A DNA stretch of 37,396 nucleotides from Pseudomonadota bacterium (GCA_021300175.1 JAJTIC010000015.1:1-37396); one strand, 5' to 3'; positions 22,662 through 31,915 are shown, numbered from the stretch's first letter. Translations and numbers: made by a program. The notes: generated by a model not told the origin, from the letters alone.

Positions 22662-24779
22662 TTATTGAATAGAATCAGGTTTCACATCGAGACGAGCAGT
22701 CCCTGTTGTCGAGCTTCTCAGGGACTGTAAATCCTCTAAACACCATTGGGGGAAAGGCATGGGCTCATTAGGGCTCTTTAGCCTTTTATAGAAGATAAAG
22801 TTCCTCAAAACCAATTTAACGTAGCCACGGGTCTCTTCATAGGGGATGTCTTCGATGAACTCCAAAGGATCTTCTTTAAGTCTTGTTTTGAGCCAACCCT
22901 CGATGGCTCGTTCTGAAGCGTTGTAAGCCGCCGCCGTCAGAAGAAATTGACCCCGATAGCGCCGCTGCAGTTGATTCAGCAAAGAGGCTCCCACCGGAAT
23001 ATTCACTTCCGGCTTAAACAAGTCTTCAAAGTTTTCAACTTTGATGCCGGTGTGCTTTTCATGAGCTTTAGCCACGCTGGGGAGAACTTGCATAAGCCCC
23101 ATGGCATCTGCGGGACTTCGTGCAAAAGGATTAAAAGCACTTTCTTGGCGAATGATCGAAAGCATCAATTCTGGTCGTACATTGAACTTCTCGCCGTTCT
23201 GCTCAATGAGATCAGCAAACTTTCTGGGAAAGAGAAGTTCGGGGTCTCGTTTGAGAATTTCTGCACGAAGACTGGGTTCGAGGGTTCCCATCTGTGAAAA
23301 GAGCGGCAAGAAAAGCCCTCCGCGCGCATAAGCTTTCAAATAATAAAGCCATTGCTCAGGGTTTTTTGTTTTATCAGTCTTAAGGCTTTCGGTTTGGCTC
23401 AAGAGAAAGCGCTCAAGAACTTCATTCTCTTCCACAAAAATGAGAGCACGTAAGTATTGATCCGTTTGATCAGGAACACTGCTCACTCGATGAAAGCTCA
23501 CATCTTCTTCTTTCAGCGCCAAAGGCGGGAGGTCTCGCTTCAAATCTCGGTGAGCCATCAGGCCGTAAAATCCAAGGGGGTCATTCGTGACAAGCCATTC
23601 GAGCTCTTGAAGAGCTTCTTCTTTTTTGCCAGCTTGCTCAAGGGATCTGGCGAGCCAAAACGAGTAGCGATTGACATCAAAAGGGTCATTGCTTTCAGAC
23701 TTGAGAGTTTGAAGGCTTTCAGCAGCTTCCGAATATCTTTGCAATTTTCTGAGAGACCATGCTTTCGCGAAAAGAACTCGCTCGTGGTGAGAAGTTCGAG
23801 GATTGCTGTTCTTTTCTCCGACGGTGTAAAAGTCGATCGCTTTGGCAAAGTCACCAATCTCTTCCGCCATTTTTCCACGCACAAAATAGATCTCATCAAG
23901 GGGAACTCTTTTTTGTAGAAGCTTTTCTGCGCGATCGAGTTCTTTTTGTGCTTCGCTGCGATCGCCTTCAGTCCAAAGAGCTCGCGCCAGGATCAGGGCC
24001 GCTTCATGGTGTCTGGTTGGGTGACCCATTTTTTCAAGCCAGCGAGTGAGCTTTCGAGCGGCAATAATGTGATCATTTCGTTTGAGCTCCGTTTTATAAG
24101 AACTTCGGTAAGCACGTTTGGCTTGATAGCGTTCATCAAAACTCAAGGATTCATCATCAAATACTTTTTGTAAGTAAGCTCGTCCTGCTGGGAACTGTCG
24201 TTGATAAATAAGGTCAACTCCCACACGATAATAATCTTTTTTATCAATTTTGCCCATTAGGCGTGGCGCAAATTTGAAAAGGCGTTCTTCCACTTCAGCT
24301 TGCAGAGCTTTGTCTTCGGTCTTTTTGGCTTCGATCAGGCCCCGTTGAAGAAAAGCGACTTTATCCCTGATGCGATCTGAAACTTGGGATTTTCTCAAAA
24401 GGGCTTTCGCCAAGCGAAGAGAGTCGCCGCTGCGCTCGGCCCAGTAAAGCTCTTTCTCAAGTTCGAGGAAATTCAACCAAGGTTCCGCATCGATGTTTAG
24501 TTTTGCAGTGACATCTTCGGTTTTGCAGAAAAATTGCAAGCGCAAAGAAGCTAAATTCTTGAGAGGAAAATGTTCTTCACGGCTTAGTCTGGAAAAAACA
24601 TCACAAGCTTGTTCAGGGTTTGTGTTTCTTTCCTGGCGAGCCTTTTTATAAAGCAAAAGCTGGCTTTCAAATTTCGAATCGATGAGGTCTTCTTTTTTCC
24701 GGGTCGAAGTGCAACTGATCGCAATGGATGTGAGGGGAATAACAACAAAAAGAAGGAAGTGGCGAAGGACTAAATTCAT
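22662..24779 (-). CDS. Soluble lytic transglycosylase-like lipoprotein
   Basis: 705 residues. The C-terminal SLT domain (about 525-660) cleaves peptidoglycan glycan strands: catalytic Glu near residue 543 in IRQESAFNPFARSPADAMGLMQ, then LTAAAYNAS and the ETRGYVKLVLRN end. The long N-terminal part is a helical superhelix of TPR-like repeats (LEQAGKKEEALQELEW and similar), as in E. coli Slt70. The start region MNLVLRHFLLFVVIPLTSIAISC ends in a weak lipobox (AISC), so it is probably an anchored lipoprotein. ATG 24797 in the same frame is an alternative start; a longer frame to 24875 is unlikely. It follows htpX on the same strand after 96 bases. In predators such enzymes serve wall remodelling and possibly prey-wall digestion. 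Confidence 0.9.
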   Translation of the reverse strand: MNLVLRHFLLFVVIPLTSIAISCTSTRKKEDLIDSKFESQLLLYKKARQERNTNPEQACDVFSRLSREEHFPLKNLASLRLQFFCKTEDVTAKLNIDAEPWLNFLELEKELYWAERSGDSLRLAKALLRKSQVSDRIRDKVAFLQRGLIEAKKTEDKALQAEVEERLFKFAPRLMGKIDKKDYYRVGVDLIYQRQFPAGRAYLQKVFDDESLSFDERYQAKRAYRSSYKTELKRNDHIIAARKLTRWLEKMGHPTRHHEAALILARALWTEGDRSEAQKELDRAEKLLQKRVPLDEIYFVRGKMAEEIGDFAKAIDFYTVGEKNSNPRTSHHERVLFAKAWSLRKLQRYSEAAESLQTLKSESNDPFDVNRYSFWLARSLEQAGKKEEALQELEWLVTNDPLGFYGLMAHRDLKRDLPPLALKEEDVSFHRVSSVPDQTDQYLRALIFVEENEVLERFLLSQTESLKTDKTKNPEQWLYYLKAYARGGLFLPLFSQMGTLEPSLRAEILKRDPELLFPRKFADLIEQNGEKFNVRPELMLSIIRQESAFNPFARSPADAMGLMQVLPSVAKAHEKHTGIKVENFEDLFKPEVNIPVGASLLNQLQRRYRGQFLLTAAAYNASERAIEGWLKTRLKEDPLEFIEDIPYEETRGYVKLVLRNFIFYKRLKSPNEPMPFPQWCLEDLQSLRSSTTGTARLDVKPDSIQ
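22697..22727. repeat. Inverted repeat in the slt 3' end
   Basis: CAGTCCCTG (22697-22705) and CAGGGACTG (22719-22727) are perfect 9-base inverted arms around 13 bases. It lies within the last codons of the slt gene and about 105 bases upstream of the sigma-54 start of the subtilisin gene, so it may be an activator-binding site or an RNA hairpin. There is no T-run. Confidence 0.4.
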
Positions 24780-24875
24780 CCTTTTCAGTGTACCCATCCC
24801 CGGTCGGGTGAGGCAAGATCCAGAAGTTTCCAGTTGGATCATCGCCTCGGGCCCCGAGGGAACGTTGAGATTCAA

Positions 24876-25769
24876 TTAAGAAATGCTAGCTCTCTCTAAT
24901 CTGCGGATGCGCTCATCAAGGGAGGGGTGAGTGCTAAACAAAGCCATGATTCCTGACGATTTGTTTGAGATTTTCAAAGTCGCTGTGCCACCATTGTCGG
25001 GCTCAATCATTTGGAATTGGTTTTTCAGTTTGACTAGACCTGCAATCATCTTTTCGCGGCCAGCATACTTTGCCCCACCATAGTCGGCTCTGAACTCCCG
25101 CTGACGAGAGAAGTAGTTCACGACCACGGATCCTAAGATCGCAAATACAATGTCGAGCACGATCACTAGACCTAAGTGAACAATTCCTCGATAGCGTTCA
25201 TCCACTTGCGAAGAAATCACGTTCGCCAAGATCCGCGCAAAGAACATCACAAATGCGTTCACGATCCCTTGAATCAAAGTCATGGTCACCATATCGCCGT
25301 TGGCAATGTGTGCGACTTCGTGGCCAATAACGCCTTCGACTTCTTCTTTGTTCATCGCTCTCAGAAGCCCCGTGGAGACGGCCACCAAAGAATTACTCTT
25401 GCTGGGGCCTGTTGCGAAAGCATTGATTTCTGGACTGTCGTACACACCCACTTCCGGCATTTTTGGCAGGCCTGCACGCCGAGACATGTTGTGAACCATA
25501 TCCACCACTTCACGAAGTTGTGGATCACGAACGTTCTGATCGATGATCTGAACGCCCATGGCTCTTTTTGCCATCCACTTGGAAATGAAAAGAGAGATAA
25601 ATGCTCCACCCATACCCCACACTGCACAGAAAACCAGAGTGTAAGTCATGTAATTGGCACTTTGATTCAGTCCAAAAAAGTGAGCGATGATTGAGAAAGC
25701 AATACTCACTGTGACCAGAACAAGGACGTTCGTGATCAAAAACAATGAAATCCGTTTAAACATAGCCAT
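24876..25769 (-). CDS. htpX: Membrane zinc metalloprotease HtpX
   Basis: 297 residues. HtpX degrades misfolded inner-membrane proteins. The M48 zinc motif GHEVAHI is near residue 150, and the third ligand Glu lies in RQREFRADYGGAKYAG. Membrane helices lie at about 6-26, 38-60, 155-180 and 195-215, the usual topology. The C-terminal FSTHPSLDERIRRLE is diagnostic. ATG 25769 follows AAGGAGGATTTCAACC; a second ATG two codons on gives the more common MFKR start. It follows clpA on the same strand after 134 bases that hold their own promoter-like sequence. Confidence 0.96.
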   Translation of the reverse strand: MAMFKRISLFLITNVLVLVTVSIAFSIIAHFFGLNQSANYMTYTLVFCAVWGMGGAFISLFISKWMAKRAMGVQIIDQNVRDPQLREVVDMVHNMSRRAGLPKMPEVGVYDSPEINAFATGPSKSNSLVAVSTGLLRAMNKEEVEGVIGHEVAHIANGDMVTMTLIQGIVNAFVMFFARILANVISSQVDERYRGIVHLGLVIVLDIVFAILGSVVVNYFSRQREFRADYGGAKYAGREKMIAGLVKLKNQFQMIEPDNGGTATLKISNKSSGIMALFSTHPSLDERIRRLERASIS

Positions 25770-25794
25770 GGTTGAAATCCTCCTTGGATGTCTT

Positions 25795-25824
25795 TGAATA
25801 TGTTTATCAAATTGTGAGTGTCAA
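25795..25824 (-). promoter_or_regulatory. Candidate sigma-70-type promoter of htpX
   Basis: On the minus strand TTGACA (25824-25819), an 18-base spacer, then TATTCA (25800-25795). The -35 box is perfect, the -10 box matches 4 of 6. It is in the clpA-htpX gap, about 25 bases before the htpX ATG. Confidence 0.5.
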
Positions 25825-25903
25825 CTCCACCAAAATCGATTTCTTCAAAGGGATAGATGTATCCCATCATTTTTAGTGAAGGCTGGTTGTTGAAGCACAA
25901 ATC

Positions 25904-28171
25904 TTAAGCAAAATCGAAATGCAAAGCTTCTGCTTTCAGAGTCACTGAAACTTTTCCGCCGGAAGACAGCCGCCCAAAGAGAAGATCGTCCACCAAAGCT
26001 TTCTTCAAGTGCTCATCCACAGCTCGCGCCATCGGCCGAGCCCCGTAAACTTTGTCGTAACCTTTTTTGGCGAGCCATTTGAGCACTGAAGCATCGACAG
26101 TGAGGTCCACGGCTTTCTTTTGAAGCTGCATTTTGAGCTCGTCAACAAACTTTGCGGCTACTTTCAAGATCACATCTTCACTCAAGTGAACGAAGTGCAC
26201 CACTGCATCCAAACGATTGATGAATTCTGGCGAGAAGACGCGTTTGATCGCGTCCATGCTCGTCGACTGTGAGCTCTGTTCCACAAGACCAATGCTGCCT
26301 TTGGAAACTTCCAAGGCCCCTGCGTTGGACGTCAATACTAAAATCACATTTCTAAAATCGGTGGTGCGACCATTCGAATCTGTCAGTCGTCCCGCATCCA
26401 TCACCTGGAGCAAAATATTGTAAATGTCTGGGTGGGCTTTTTCGATTTCATCCAGCAGAACCACCGCGTAAGGGGATTTGTTAATCGCTTCTGTGAGCTG
26501 ACCGCCTTCTTCGTAGCCCACATACCCTGGAGGGGCTCCCACAAGACGAGCCACGGTGTGTTTTTCCATGTACTCCGACATATCAAAGCGCAAAAAAGGA
26601 ATTCCCATTTGGCTTGCGAGCTGCTTACAAACTTCGGTTTTTCCAACACCTGTGGGGCCCGCAAAAAGGTAGCTGCCGATCGGTTTATTTTCTCTTCCCA
26701 GGCCGCTGCGTGAAAGTTTAATAGCGGCCACTAGTTTATCGATGGCTTCATCTTGGCCGTAGATCAATGCTTTGAGTTTTCGGTCAAGATTTTTAAGTTG
26801 CTCTTTATCCGAGGCGGACACTGAAGCCGCAGGAACTTGCGCCATTTTAGCGATGACTTGCTCAATCTCTGCAGTATCGATGACAGCCCCCGATTTTCCA
26901 GCGAGTCGTGCCACAGCTCCCGCTTCATCGATCACATCGATGGCTTTATCTGGCAAAAGTTTTGCGTGAATGTATTTCGCTGAAAGCTCCACGGAAAGTC
27001 TCAGAGCTTCATCTGAGTATTTCACTTGGTGGTGCTCTTCAAAGCGCGTCCTGAGGCCTTTTAAAATCTCAACAGTTTCTGCGTGGGTGGGCTCTTTGAT
27101 ATCGATTTTCTGAAACCTTCGATTGAGAGCGCGATCTTTTTCAAAATGCTCTCGGTACTCTTGATGAGTGGTGGATCCAATGCAAGAAATTTCGCCATTG
27201 GCGAGAGCTGGTTTTAGCAAATTGGAAGCGTCCATACTCCCACCACTGGTGGCCCCAGCTCCGACAATCGTGTGAATTTCATCAATAAACAGAACGGCAT
27301 TTTTCAGTTTTTTGACTTCTTTGACGATGCCTTTCAGTCGCTGTTCGAAATCGCCGCGAAATTTTGTTCCTGCAAGCATCGATCCCATATCAAGAGCATA
27401 AATCACTTTGTCTTTGAGGACTTCGGGAACTTTGCCTTCCACGATGCGTGAAGCCAGTCCTTCTGCGATGGCGGTCTTACCAACGCCGGGTTCCCCGATC
27501 AGTAGGGGATTGTTTTTTGTTCGCCGAGAAAGCACTTGCATGGTTCTCTCGAGCACGTCATCTCGTCCGATGAGAGGATCGAGCTTTCCGGCTTTGGCCA
27601 TTTCATTCAGATTGGTGCAGTGAGCTTCCAGGGGGGATGACTTGCTGTCATCCTTAGGGAGTCCGTCGGCATCGATGCCGGGACCGGGGAGGGCGCGCGG
27701 GTCCGTACCGCTGACTTCGTCGCCAAGTCCGTGCGAAACATATTGAATCAAATCAAATTGCGAAAGGCCTTGGCTTGCCAATGAGTATGTCGCGAAGCTC
27801 TCTTGTTCGTAAAAAAGAGCCACTAATAAATGCCCTTCATGAATTTGATTTCTTCCTGCACTTTGAACTTGCATGGCAGCCCGCTGAAAAAGTCGGTGGC
27901 AGGCCAAAGTGAGTTCGGGCGTCCATGAATCGTATCCGCCATAAGCGCCGAGCTGTTCAGCCGTGATTTCTTGGCAATTCTTTTTGATATTTTCTTTTAG
28001 GGATTTTCGAACTTTGGCAATATCGATATTGAGGCCGTTCAATATTTTCTGAGTCAGTTCTGATTCGATCAGTGAATAGAGAATATGTTCTAAAGTGACA
28101 AATTCGTGTCGAGACTTTTTGGCGTGCTCTACGGCTGCGCCGAGCCTTTTTTCCAAATCTTTGGTCATCAT
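25904..28171 (-). CDS. clpA: ATP-dependent Clp protease unfoldase ClpA
   Basis: 755 residues. ClpA is the AAA+ unfoldase that feeds ClpP. The N-domain (1-145, with [10 protein letters not shown]) binds adaptor ClpS. The first ATPase has GEPGVGKT near residue 227 and the second GPTGVGKT near 505, with [12 protein letters not shown] as Walker B and [13 protein letters not shown] as pore loop. The ClpP-docking IGL tripeptide is present (GSIGLVEQ), and there is no ClpB-type middle coiled coil, which separates it from the disaggregase. ATG overlaps the clpS stop (ATGA) and has GAGGAGGCCTT before it. No clpP is in this window. Confidence 0.96.
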   Translation of the reverse strand: MMTKDLEKRLGAAVEHAKKSRHEFVTLEHILYSLIESELTQKILNGLNIDIAKVRKSLKENIKKNCQEITAEQLGAYGGYDSWTPELTLACHRLFQRAAMQVQSAGRNQIHEGHLLVALFYEQESFATYSLASQGLSQFDLIQYVSHGLGDEVSGTDPRALPGPGIDADGLPKDDSKSSPLEAHCTNLNEMAKAGKLDPLIGRDDVLERTMQVLSRRTKNNPLLIGEPGVGKTAIAEGLASRIVEGKVPEVLKDKVIYALDMGSMLAGTKFRGDFEQRLKGIVKEVKKLKNAVLFIDEIHTIVGAGATSGGSMDASNLLKPALANGEISCIGSTTHQEYREHFEKDRALNRRFQKIDIKEPTHAETVEILKGLRTRFEEHHQVKYSDEALRLSVELSAKYIHAKLLPDKAIDVIDEAGAVARLAGKSGAVIDTAEIEQVIAKMAQVPAASVSASDKEQLKNLDRKLKALIYGQDEAIDKLVAAIKLSRSGLGRENKPIGSYLFAGPTGVGKTEVCKQLASQMGIPFLRFDMSEYMEKHTVARLVGAPPGYVGYEEGGQLTEAINKSPYAVVLLDEIEKAHPDIYNILLQVMDAGRLTDSNGRTTDFRNVILVLTSNAGALEVSKGSIGLVEQSSQSTSMDAIKRVFSPEFINRLDAVVHFVHLSEDVILKVAAKFVDELKMQLQKKAVDLTVDASVLKWLAKKGYDKVYGARPMARAVDEHLKKALVDDLLFGRLSSGGKVSVTLKAEALHFDFA

Positions 28172-28500
28172 AAGGCCTCCTCGAGAGTGCTCTTCAAAGG
28201 ATGTTGATTCATTCGTGCAAACTGATTTACTTGCATGACTTTCATTTCCGCCGTTTCCAAAGTAAAAACACCAGCGGTGCCAGCTCCTTTTTTGTGCACG
28301 TCGAGCATGATGTGCGTGGCTTGTTCTTCGTTCTTTCCGAAAAAACGGCGCAGGACAAGGACCACGAAATCCATGGGTGTATAGTCATCATTTAAAAGAA
28401 GCACTCGGTACATTTTTGGCGTTGTCACTCTCTGCAGGGTTTCCACAGAGCCGGAAGTGTCGTTTTGATTTTGCTGGTTCGAGTTTACTAAGTTGCTCAT
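28168..28500 (-). CDS. clpS: Clp protease adaptor ClpS
   Basis: 110 residues. ClpS delivers N-end-rule substrates to ClpAP. The signature segment [24 protein letters not shown] is present (Asn-Asp pair and Met of the binding pocket), followed by [13 protein letters not shown] with the pocket His, and the usual [13 protein letters not shown] end. The first 25 residues are Asn/Gln/Ser-rich and flexible, as needed for engagement by ClpA. The ATG has only a weak GAGAGAATA site. It overlaps clpA by four bases; the upstream gap to pilA is 226 bases and is shared by two divergent promoters. Confidence 0.96.
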   Translation of the reverse strand: MSNLVNSNQQNQNDTSGSVETLQRVTTPKMYRVLLLNDDYTPMDFVVLVLRRFFGKNEEQATHIMLDVHKKGAGTAGVFTLETAEMKVMQVNQFARMNQHPLKSTLEEAL

Positions 28501-28565
28501 TCTACTATTCTCTCTTGTCTCTTTGTTTCCGCAAAGCGGCCTTGCGCTTCCGGCGCAGCCCCCAT

Positions 28566-28588
28566 TTAAAATCCAGACTTAAATCCAG
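28566..28588. repeat. Short direct repeat between clpS and pilA
   Basis: TTAAAATCCAG (28566-28576) and TTAAATCCAG (28579-28588) are near-identical units two bases apart, in the divergent clpS/pilA gap. They may be regulator-binding half-sites; no regulator is known. Confidence 0.3.
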
Positions 28589-28726
28589 GGCTTTTGTCCC
28601 CAAATGAGATTTCAACGCCAACTGGTCAGAGTTAGTTTGGGTCTAAACATGAGTTTGGCAAGATCAGTTGAGTTAGAACACTGCATCTGGCACCATCTTA
28701 ATGTTCAATCACACATAAGGAGCAGC

Positions 28727-29251
28727 ATGAGAACACTAAAAAACACCCAAGGTTTTTCACTGGTTGAGTTGATGGTCGTTGTTGCCATCATCGGAATTCT
28801 AGCGACGATGTCTGTTGGCGCCATCCAAAAGCAGATCGCCAAAGCACGTCAGACAGAAGTAAAGACGAACTTGTCGTCTTTGTACACTGCTCAAAAGACT
28901 TTCCACGCAGAATTCAATTCTTATTACTCAAACATGCAAACCATTCGCTTCAATCTGGAAGGTAACTTGAGATATAACATCGGCACTGGTTCTGGTGGTG
29001 CTCCTTCAGGTTATCCTGCAGCTTTACCTGCGAACACAGACAATAATACGGCTGCCAAGTTGTGTACGAGCACAGGGACCTGTACACTATTGCCTGAAGC
29101 TTTTGCGGACACTGAAATTCCAAGTCCCGCTACGGCTAATGACACTTTCACAGCTGTGGGTGGTGGCCGAGTCTACAAAGGCGCTGACGATGTTTGGTCG
29201 ATGAATGAAAACAAAAACCTTGTCTTAGTCACCGATGGCTTAGCTAACTAA
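28727..29251 (+). CDS. pilA: Type IV major pilin-like prepilin
   Basis: 174 residues. The prepilin leader MRTLKNTQG is cut before Phe, giving FSLVELMVVVAIIGILAT with Glu at +5, the classical type IV pilin N-terminal helix. The C-terminal part is a globular head with one Cys pair (KLCTSTGTCTL) rather than the usual distal disulfide loop. ATG 28727 follows ATAAGGAGCAGC, a strong site; the frame extends upstream but without support. In Bdellovibrio bacteriovorus the pilA gene is reported to be needed for predation, and there too it lies near dnaJ/dnaK as far as I recall. A terminator follows the gene. Other pilus genes are absent here. Confidence 0.93.
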   Translation: MRTLKNTQGFSLVELMVVVAIIGILATMSVGAIQKQIAKARQTEVKTNLSSLYTAQKTFHAEFNSYYSNMQTIRFNLEGNLRYNIGTGSGGAPSGYPAALPANTDNNTAAKLCTSTGTCTLLPEAFADTEIPSPATANDTFTAVGGGRVYKGADDVWSMNENKNLVLVTDGLAN

Positions 29252-29283
29252 ATAGAGATTGAAATATCTCGAATCTTCGCAAG

Positions 29284-29314
29284 AATAGGAGCTGATGAAG
29301 CTCCTATTTTTTTT
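29284..29314 (+). terminator. pilA terminator overlapping the next gene's start
   Basis: AATAGGAGCT (29284-29293) and AGCTCCTATT (29299-29308) form a perfect 10-base stem with a GATGA loop, followed by a T-run to 29314. The left arm contains the AGGAG ribosome binding site and the loop contains the ATG (29295) of the next gene, so termination and translation start share the same bases. Confidence 0.85.
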
Positions 29315-29924
29315 GCTATTTATAAGTCTTGGAATTCTCTCAGTAACTTGGGTGACAGCGCCACCCATGGAAGAGCGGCCAAAGTATCTGGTGGCGCCAC
29401 CACCTTATCTAGAATATTTTCATTTTGGCTTTCATGAACCTTTGGCGGACAGTCTTTGGATCCGATCTATTCAGGATTTTGATTATTGCGAGCAGAAGAA
29501 AGCTGAAAACTTATGCCAAGGACATGGTTGGCTTTATCAGATGTTAGATACGATCACGAATTTGTCACCTTATTGGCGAAAGCCTTATGCTACCGGCGGA
29601 GTGGCGCTCAGCGTGATCATTTCTGATATTGAGGGCGCGACCAAGTTTTTTGATAAATCCGTGAAAGCATTCCCTCAGGATTGGAATATTCTTTACCGAG
29701 CTGCTTACCATTCGCTGTATGAAGAAAAAAACAAAGAAAAAGCTGCTCAGCGGCTGATCGCGGCGGCTCGAGCCGGCGGGGGCGATTGGTTCTATAGCTT
29801 GGCGCAAAAGCTCATGATCGAAAGCGGCGACAGAGAACTTGCTGAGCGTCTTTACCAGGATCTTTTGCAGCAGGGGTTTGATCCTCAGCTTTTGGCGCGA
29901 ATGAAGTCTCGCCTTGTGCGGTGA
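29295..29924 (+). CDS. Membrane-anchored TPR-like protein downstream of pilA
   Basis: 209 residues, not recognised by name. Residues 1-22 (MKLLFFLLFISLGILSVTWV) form a signal anchor. The rest is helical, with TPR-like pairs (FFDKSVKAFPQDWNILYRAAYHSLYE, LAERLYQDLLQQGFDP) and a conserved-looking segment with aromatic residues (YLEYFHFGFHEPLADSLWIRS). The ATG and its AGGAG site sit inside the pilA terminator hairpin, with only three bases between site and ATG. No other start is better. Its position next to pilA suggests a pilus-related or envelope role, but nothing in the sequence proves it. Confidence 0.78.
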   Translation: MKLLFFLLFISLGILSVTWVTAPPMEERPKYLVAPPPYLEYFHFGFHEPLADSLWIRSIQDFDYCEQKKAENLCQGHGWLYQMLDTITNLSPYWRKPYATGGVALSVIISDIEGATKFFDKSVKAFPQDWNILYRAAYHSLYEEKNKEKAAQRLIAAARAGGGDWFYSLAQKLMIESGDRELAERLYQDLLQQGFDPQLLARMKSRLVR

Positions 29925-30066
29925 GTTTACTGTGGTCCGAGCGTTTTGGTGCTCTCGTAGGTCTTGACATGTAGTCGAGGTTTAAATTCTCAATTATTCC
30001 TGAAATATCATGTATTTGATGAGTTAAATATTGACCTTTTTAAGCAATGAAATTATATTGCCCCGT

Positions 30067-30642
30067 ATGAGGCAGATGCGGCTACTTTCAAATCAAGATA
30101 TCAGGCCAAAACTTTCGGAGATCAAAGCTCGAAGTTTTGGGGGTGTGAGTTTAAAGAAGCGAAGAAAAGTAAAGCGACCCTTGCAGCCTGGGAGAGTTCA
30201 TCACGTTGTTTTCAAATCAAGTAAAGCCAAGGGAAAACTCAGCTTTTATGCACACAGGTTGACTGTACAAAGACTCCTTCAGCAAAAAGCACGAAAGTTT
30301 TTTGTCGAAATTAAAGACTTTGTGAACATGGGCAATCATCTTCATTTGAAAGTAAAGTTTCGAGATGCTTTGCGATTTCAGCAGTTTTTAAAAAGTTTTT
30401 CGGCCCTTTTGGCTCGGGAGATCACAGGGGCAAGAAAAGGAAAGCCCTTTGGCAAGTTTTGGGATGGATTGGTTTTTACCCGCGTTCTGATGAGTCGTTT
30501 TGAAGAGCTCAGTTTAAGAGGATATTTCACAGGCAATCATCTGCAAAGAGAAATCGGTTATCGGGAGAGAGAAGAGTATCTCAAAAAGTGGAATCAATTT
30601 CTCTATCGCTTGAGGCAAAAGAGGGGCACACCCGCCAGATAG
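30067..30642 (+). CDS. Y1/REP-associated transposase-like protein
   Basis: 191 residues. The HUH motif of Y1 single-strand transposases is present (NMGNHLHLKVKF), preceded by a basic strand region (PGRVHHVVFKSS) and followed by helices with FGKFWDGLVFTRVL, as in REP-associated tyrosine transposases (RAYTs, TnpA-REP). A catalytic Tyr is probably in SLRGYFTGNH. RAYTs nick REP hairpins and are usually single-copy and vertically kept rather than mobile. I see no REP palindromes or terminal repeats next to it. The start is uncertain: ATG 30067 lacks a clear ribosome binding site, and TTG 30031 is possible. Confidence 0.78.
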   Translation: MRQMRLLSNQDIRPKLSEIKARSFGGVSLKKRRKVKRPLQPGRVHHVVFKSSKAKGKLSFYAHRLTVQRLLQQKARKFFVEIKDFVNMGNHLHLKVKFRDALRFQQFLKSFSALLAREITGARKGKPFGKFWDGLVFTRVLMSRFEELSLRGYFTGNHLQREIGYREREEYLKKWNQFLYRLRQKRGTPAR

Positions 30643-30705
30643 TTTCAGGAAGCCGCTCACTTTCCCCATGATGTTGCGAGTGTTCAATAAATGTCAGACT
30701 TCGGC

Positions 30706-30735
30706 CTTGACAGGGCCCCCACGACACCCACATTC
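30706..30735 (+). promoter_or_regulatory. Candidate heat-shock (sigma-32-type) promoter of dnaJ
   Basis: CTTGACA (30706-30712), 15 bases, then CCACATTC (30728-30735), compared with the sigma-32 consensus CTTGAAA-N13-15-CCCCATNT. Located about 48 bases before the dnaJ ATG. A similar arrangement precedes dnaK. Confidence 0.45.
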
Positions 30736-30782
30736 TAGGCGTCTTTCGAAGAAATTTACAGACTAGCTCGGAGCGCCTAAGT

Positions 30783-31907
30783 ATGCGAGATTGTTATGAA
30801 ATATTAGGGGTGGACCGCTCGGCAGATGCGGATTCCATCAAGAAAGCTTATCGCAAACTTGCGATGCAATACCATCCCGATAAAAATCCCGGCAATGCTG
30901 AAGCTGAAGAAAAGTTCAAAGAAGCGGCTTCTGCTTATGAAATTTTGTCGAATCCTGAGAAAAAGGCTCAGTACGATCGTTTTGGATGGCAAGCTTTTCA
31001 AAATGGCGGTGGTGGGCGCGGTGGCGCAGGTGCCGGCTTTCAGGACATGGAAGATATCTTCTCTTCTTTTGGAGACATTTTCGGAGACTTTTTTGGCGGA
31101 GGCATGTCCTCGAGTCAGCGCTCTCGGTCTCGCACGGGGCCTCGGCGGGGCTCTGATCTTCGTTACATGACAGAGATCACTTTGAAAGATGTGATCGAAG
31201 GGGCTGAGAAAGAAATTGAATTTGAAACCGACGATAACTGCGATGTGTGCAATGGCTCTGGGGTTGAAAAAGGGAAGCAGCCTCAGTCTTGTAATACCTG
31301 TGGCGGTCAAGGACAAGTGCGAGTCACTCAAGGCTTTTTCCAAATGCTCAGTACTTGCCCCACTTGCCAAGGCCGAGGATCTATCGTGAAAGATCCTTGC
31401 AAGCCGTGCAAAGGCCGCGGCCGAGTGAAGCAAGATCGCAAAATTAAAATCACCATTCCGCCAGGAGTGGATAACGGCACTCGACTCAGAGTGAGTGGCG
31501 AGGGTGAAGGTGGCTTTCGAGGCGGGGAAGCAGGAGATCTTTTCGTGGAAGTTCGAGTGAAAGAGGATTCCAGGTTTGAACGGGAAGGTGATCATCTGTA
31601 TGGTCGCATTGATCCTGATTACGTGCAGCTGCTGCTTGGAGCAGAAGTGGAAGCGGAAACAGTCACTGGGAAACTCAAAGTCAAGATTCCCAAAGGGGCT
31701 CAAGTGGGAGAACAGATTCGTGTGGCTGGGGAAGGCGTTCCGGGGCTCCGGTCTGGGCGCCGAGGAGACCTCTACGTGACTTTAGGGGTGCACTTCCCCG
31801 AGAAGCTCACCAAAGACGAGGAGCGTCTATTGAAAGAGATTGCTGAGAAGCGGGGCATTGGTCTGTCAGAAGGTTCAAGAATCTCATTTTGGGGCAGAAA
31901 AAAATAG
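30783..31907 (+). CDS. dnaJ: Chaperone protein DnaJ
   Basis: 374 residues. DnaJ stimulates the DnaK ATPase and hands over unfolded substrates. The J domain (1-70) has the HPD motif (YHPDKNPG); a Gly/Phe-rich linker (about 80-120) follows; the zinc centre has all four CxxCxGxG repeats ([32 protein letters not shown]); the C-terminal substrate domain is complete. ATG follows GGAGCGCCTAAGT. dnaK lies 75 bases downstream, in the order dnaJ-dnaK, the reverse of the common dnaK-dnaJ order. Each gene has its own heat-shock-like element. No grpE is present here. Confidence 0.97.
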   Translation: MRDCYEILGVDRSADADSIKKAYRKLAMQYHPDKNPGNAEAEEKFKEAASAYEILSNPEKKAQYDRFGWQAFQNGGGGRGGAGAGFQDMEDIFSSFGDIFGDFFGGGMSSSQRSRSRTGPRRGSDLRYMTEITLKDVIEGAEKEIEFETDDNCDVCNGSGVEKGKQPQSCNTCGGQGQVRVTQGFFQMLSTCPTCQGRGSIVKDPCKPCKGRGRVKQDRKIKITIPPGVDNGTRLRVSGEGEGGFRGGEAGDLFVEVRVKEDSRFEREGDHLYGRIDPDYVQLLLGAEVEAETVTGKLKVKIPKGAQVGEQIRVAGEGVPGLRSGRRGDLYVTLGVHFPEKLTKDEERLLKEIAEKRGIGLSEGSRISFWGRKK

Positions 31908-31915
31908 GCTCTTGC

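Noticed and set aside
28541-28567. CTTG ... CCCCAT heat-shock-like pair pointing towards pilA
   Set aside because: Spacing is 12 bases and the direction is away from clpS; a pilin is not an expected heat-shock target. It overlaps a GC-rich imperfect hairpin instead.
28687-28701. Perfect sigma-54 -24 box (CTGGCAC) upstream of pilA
   Set aside because: The bases where the -12 GC must be are AT (TAATG), so it lacks an essential element; pilA in other bacteria is often sigma-54 controlled, but this site does not qualify.
29964-29969. TTGACA before the RAYT-like gene
   Set aside because: No -10 box at correct spacing; only AT-rich sequence follows.
30804-31703. Minus-strand open frame of 299 codons
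   Set aside because: Entirely antisense to dnaJ; its composition is that of a reverse-complement artefact.
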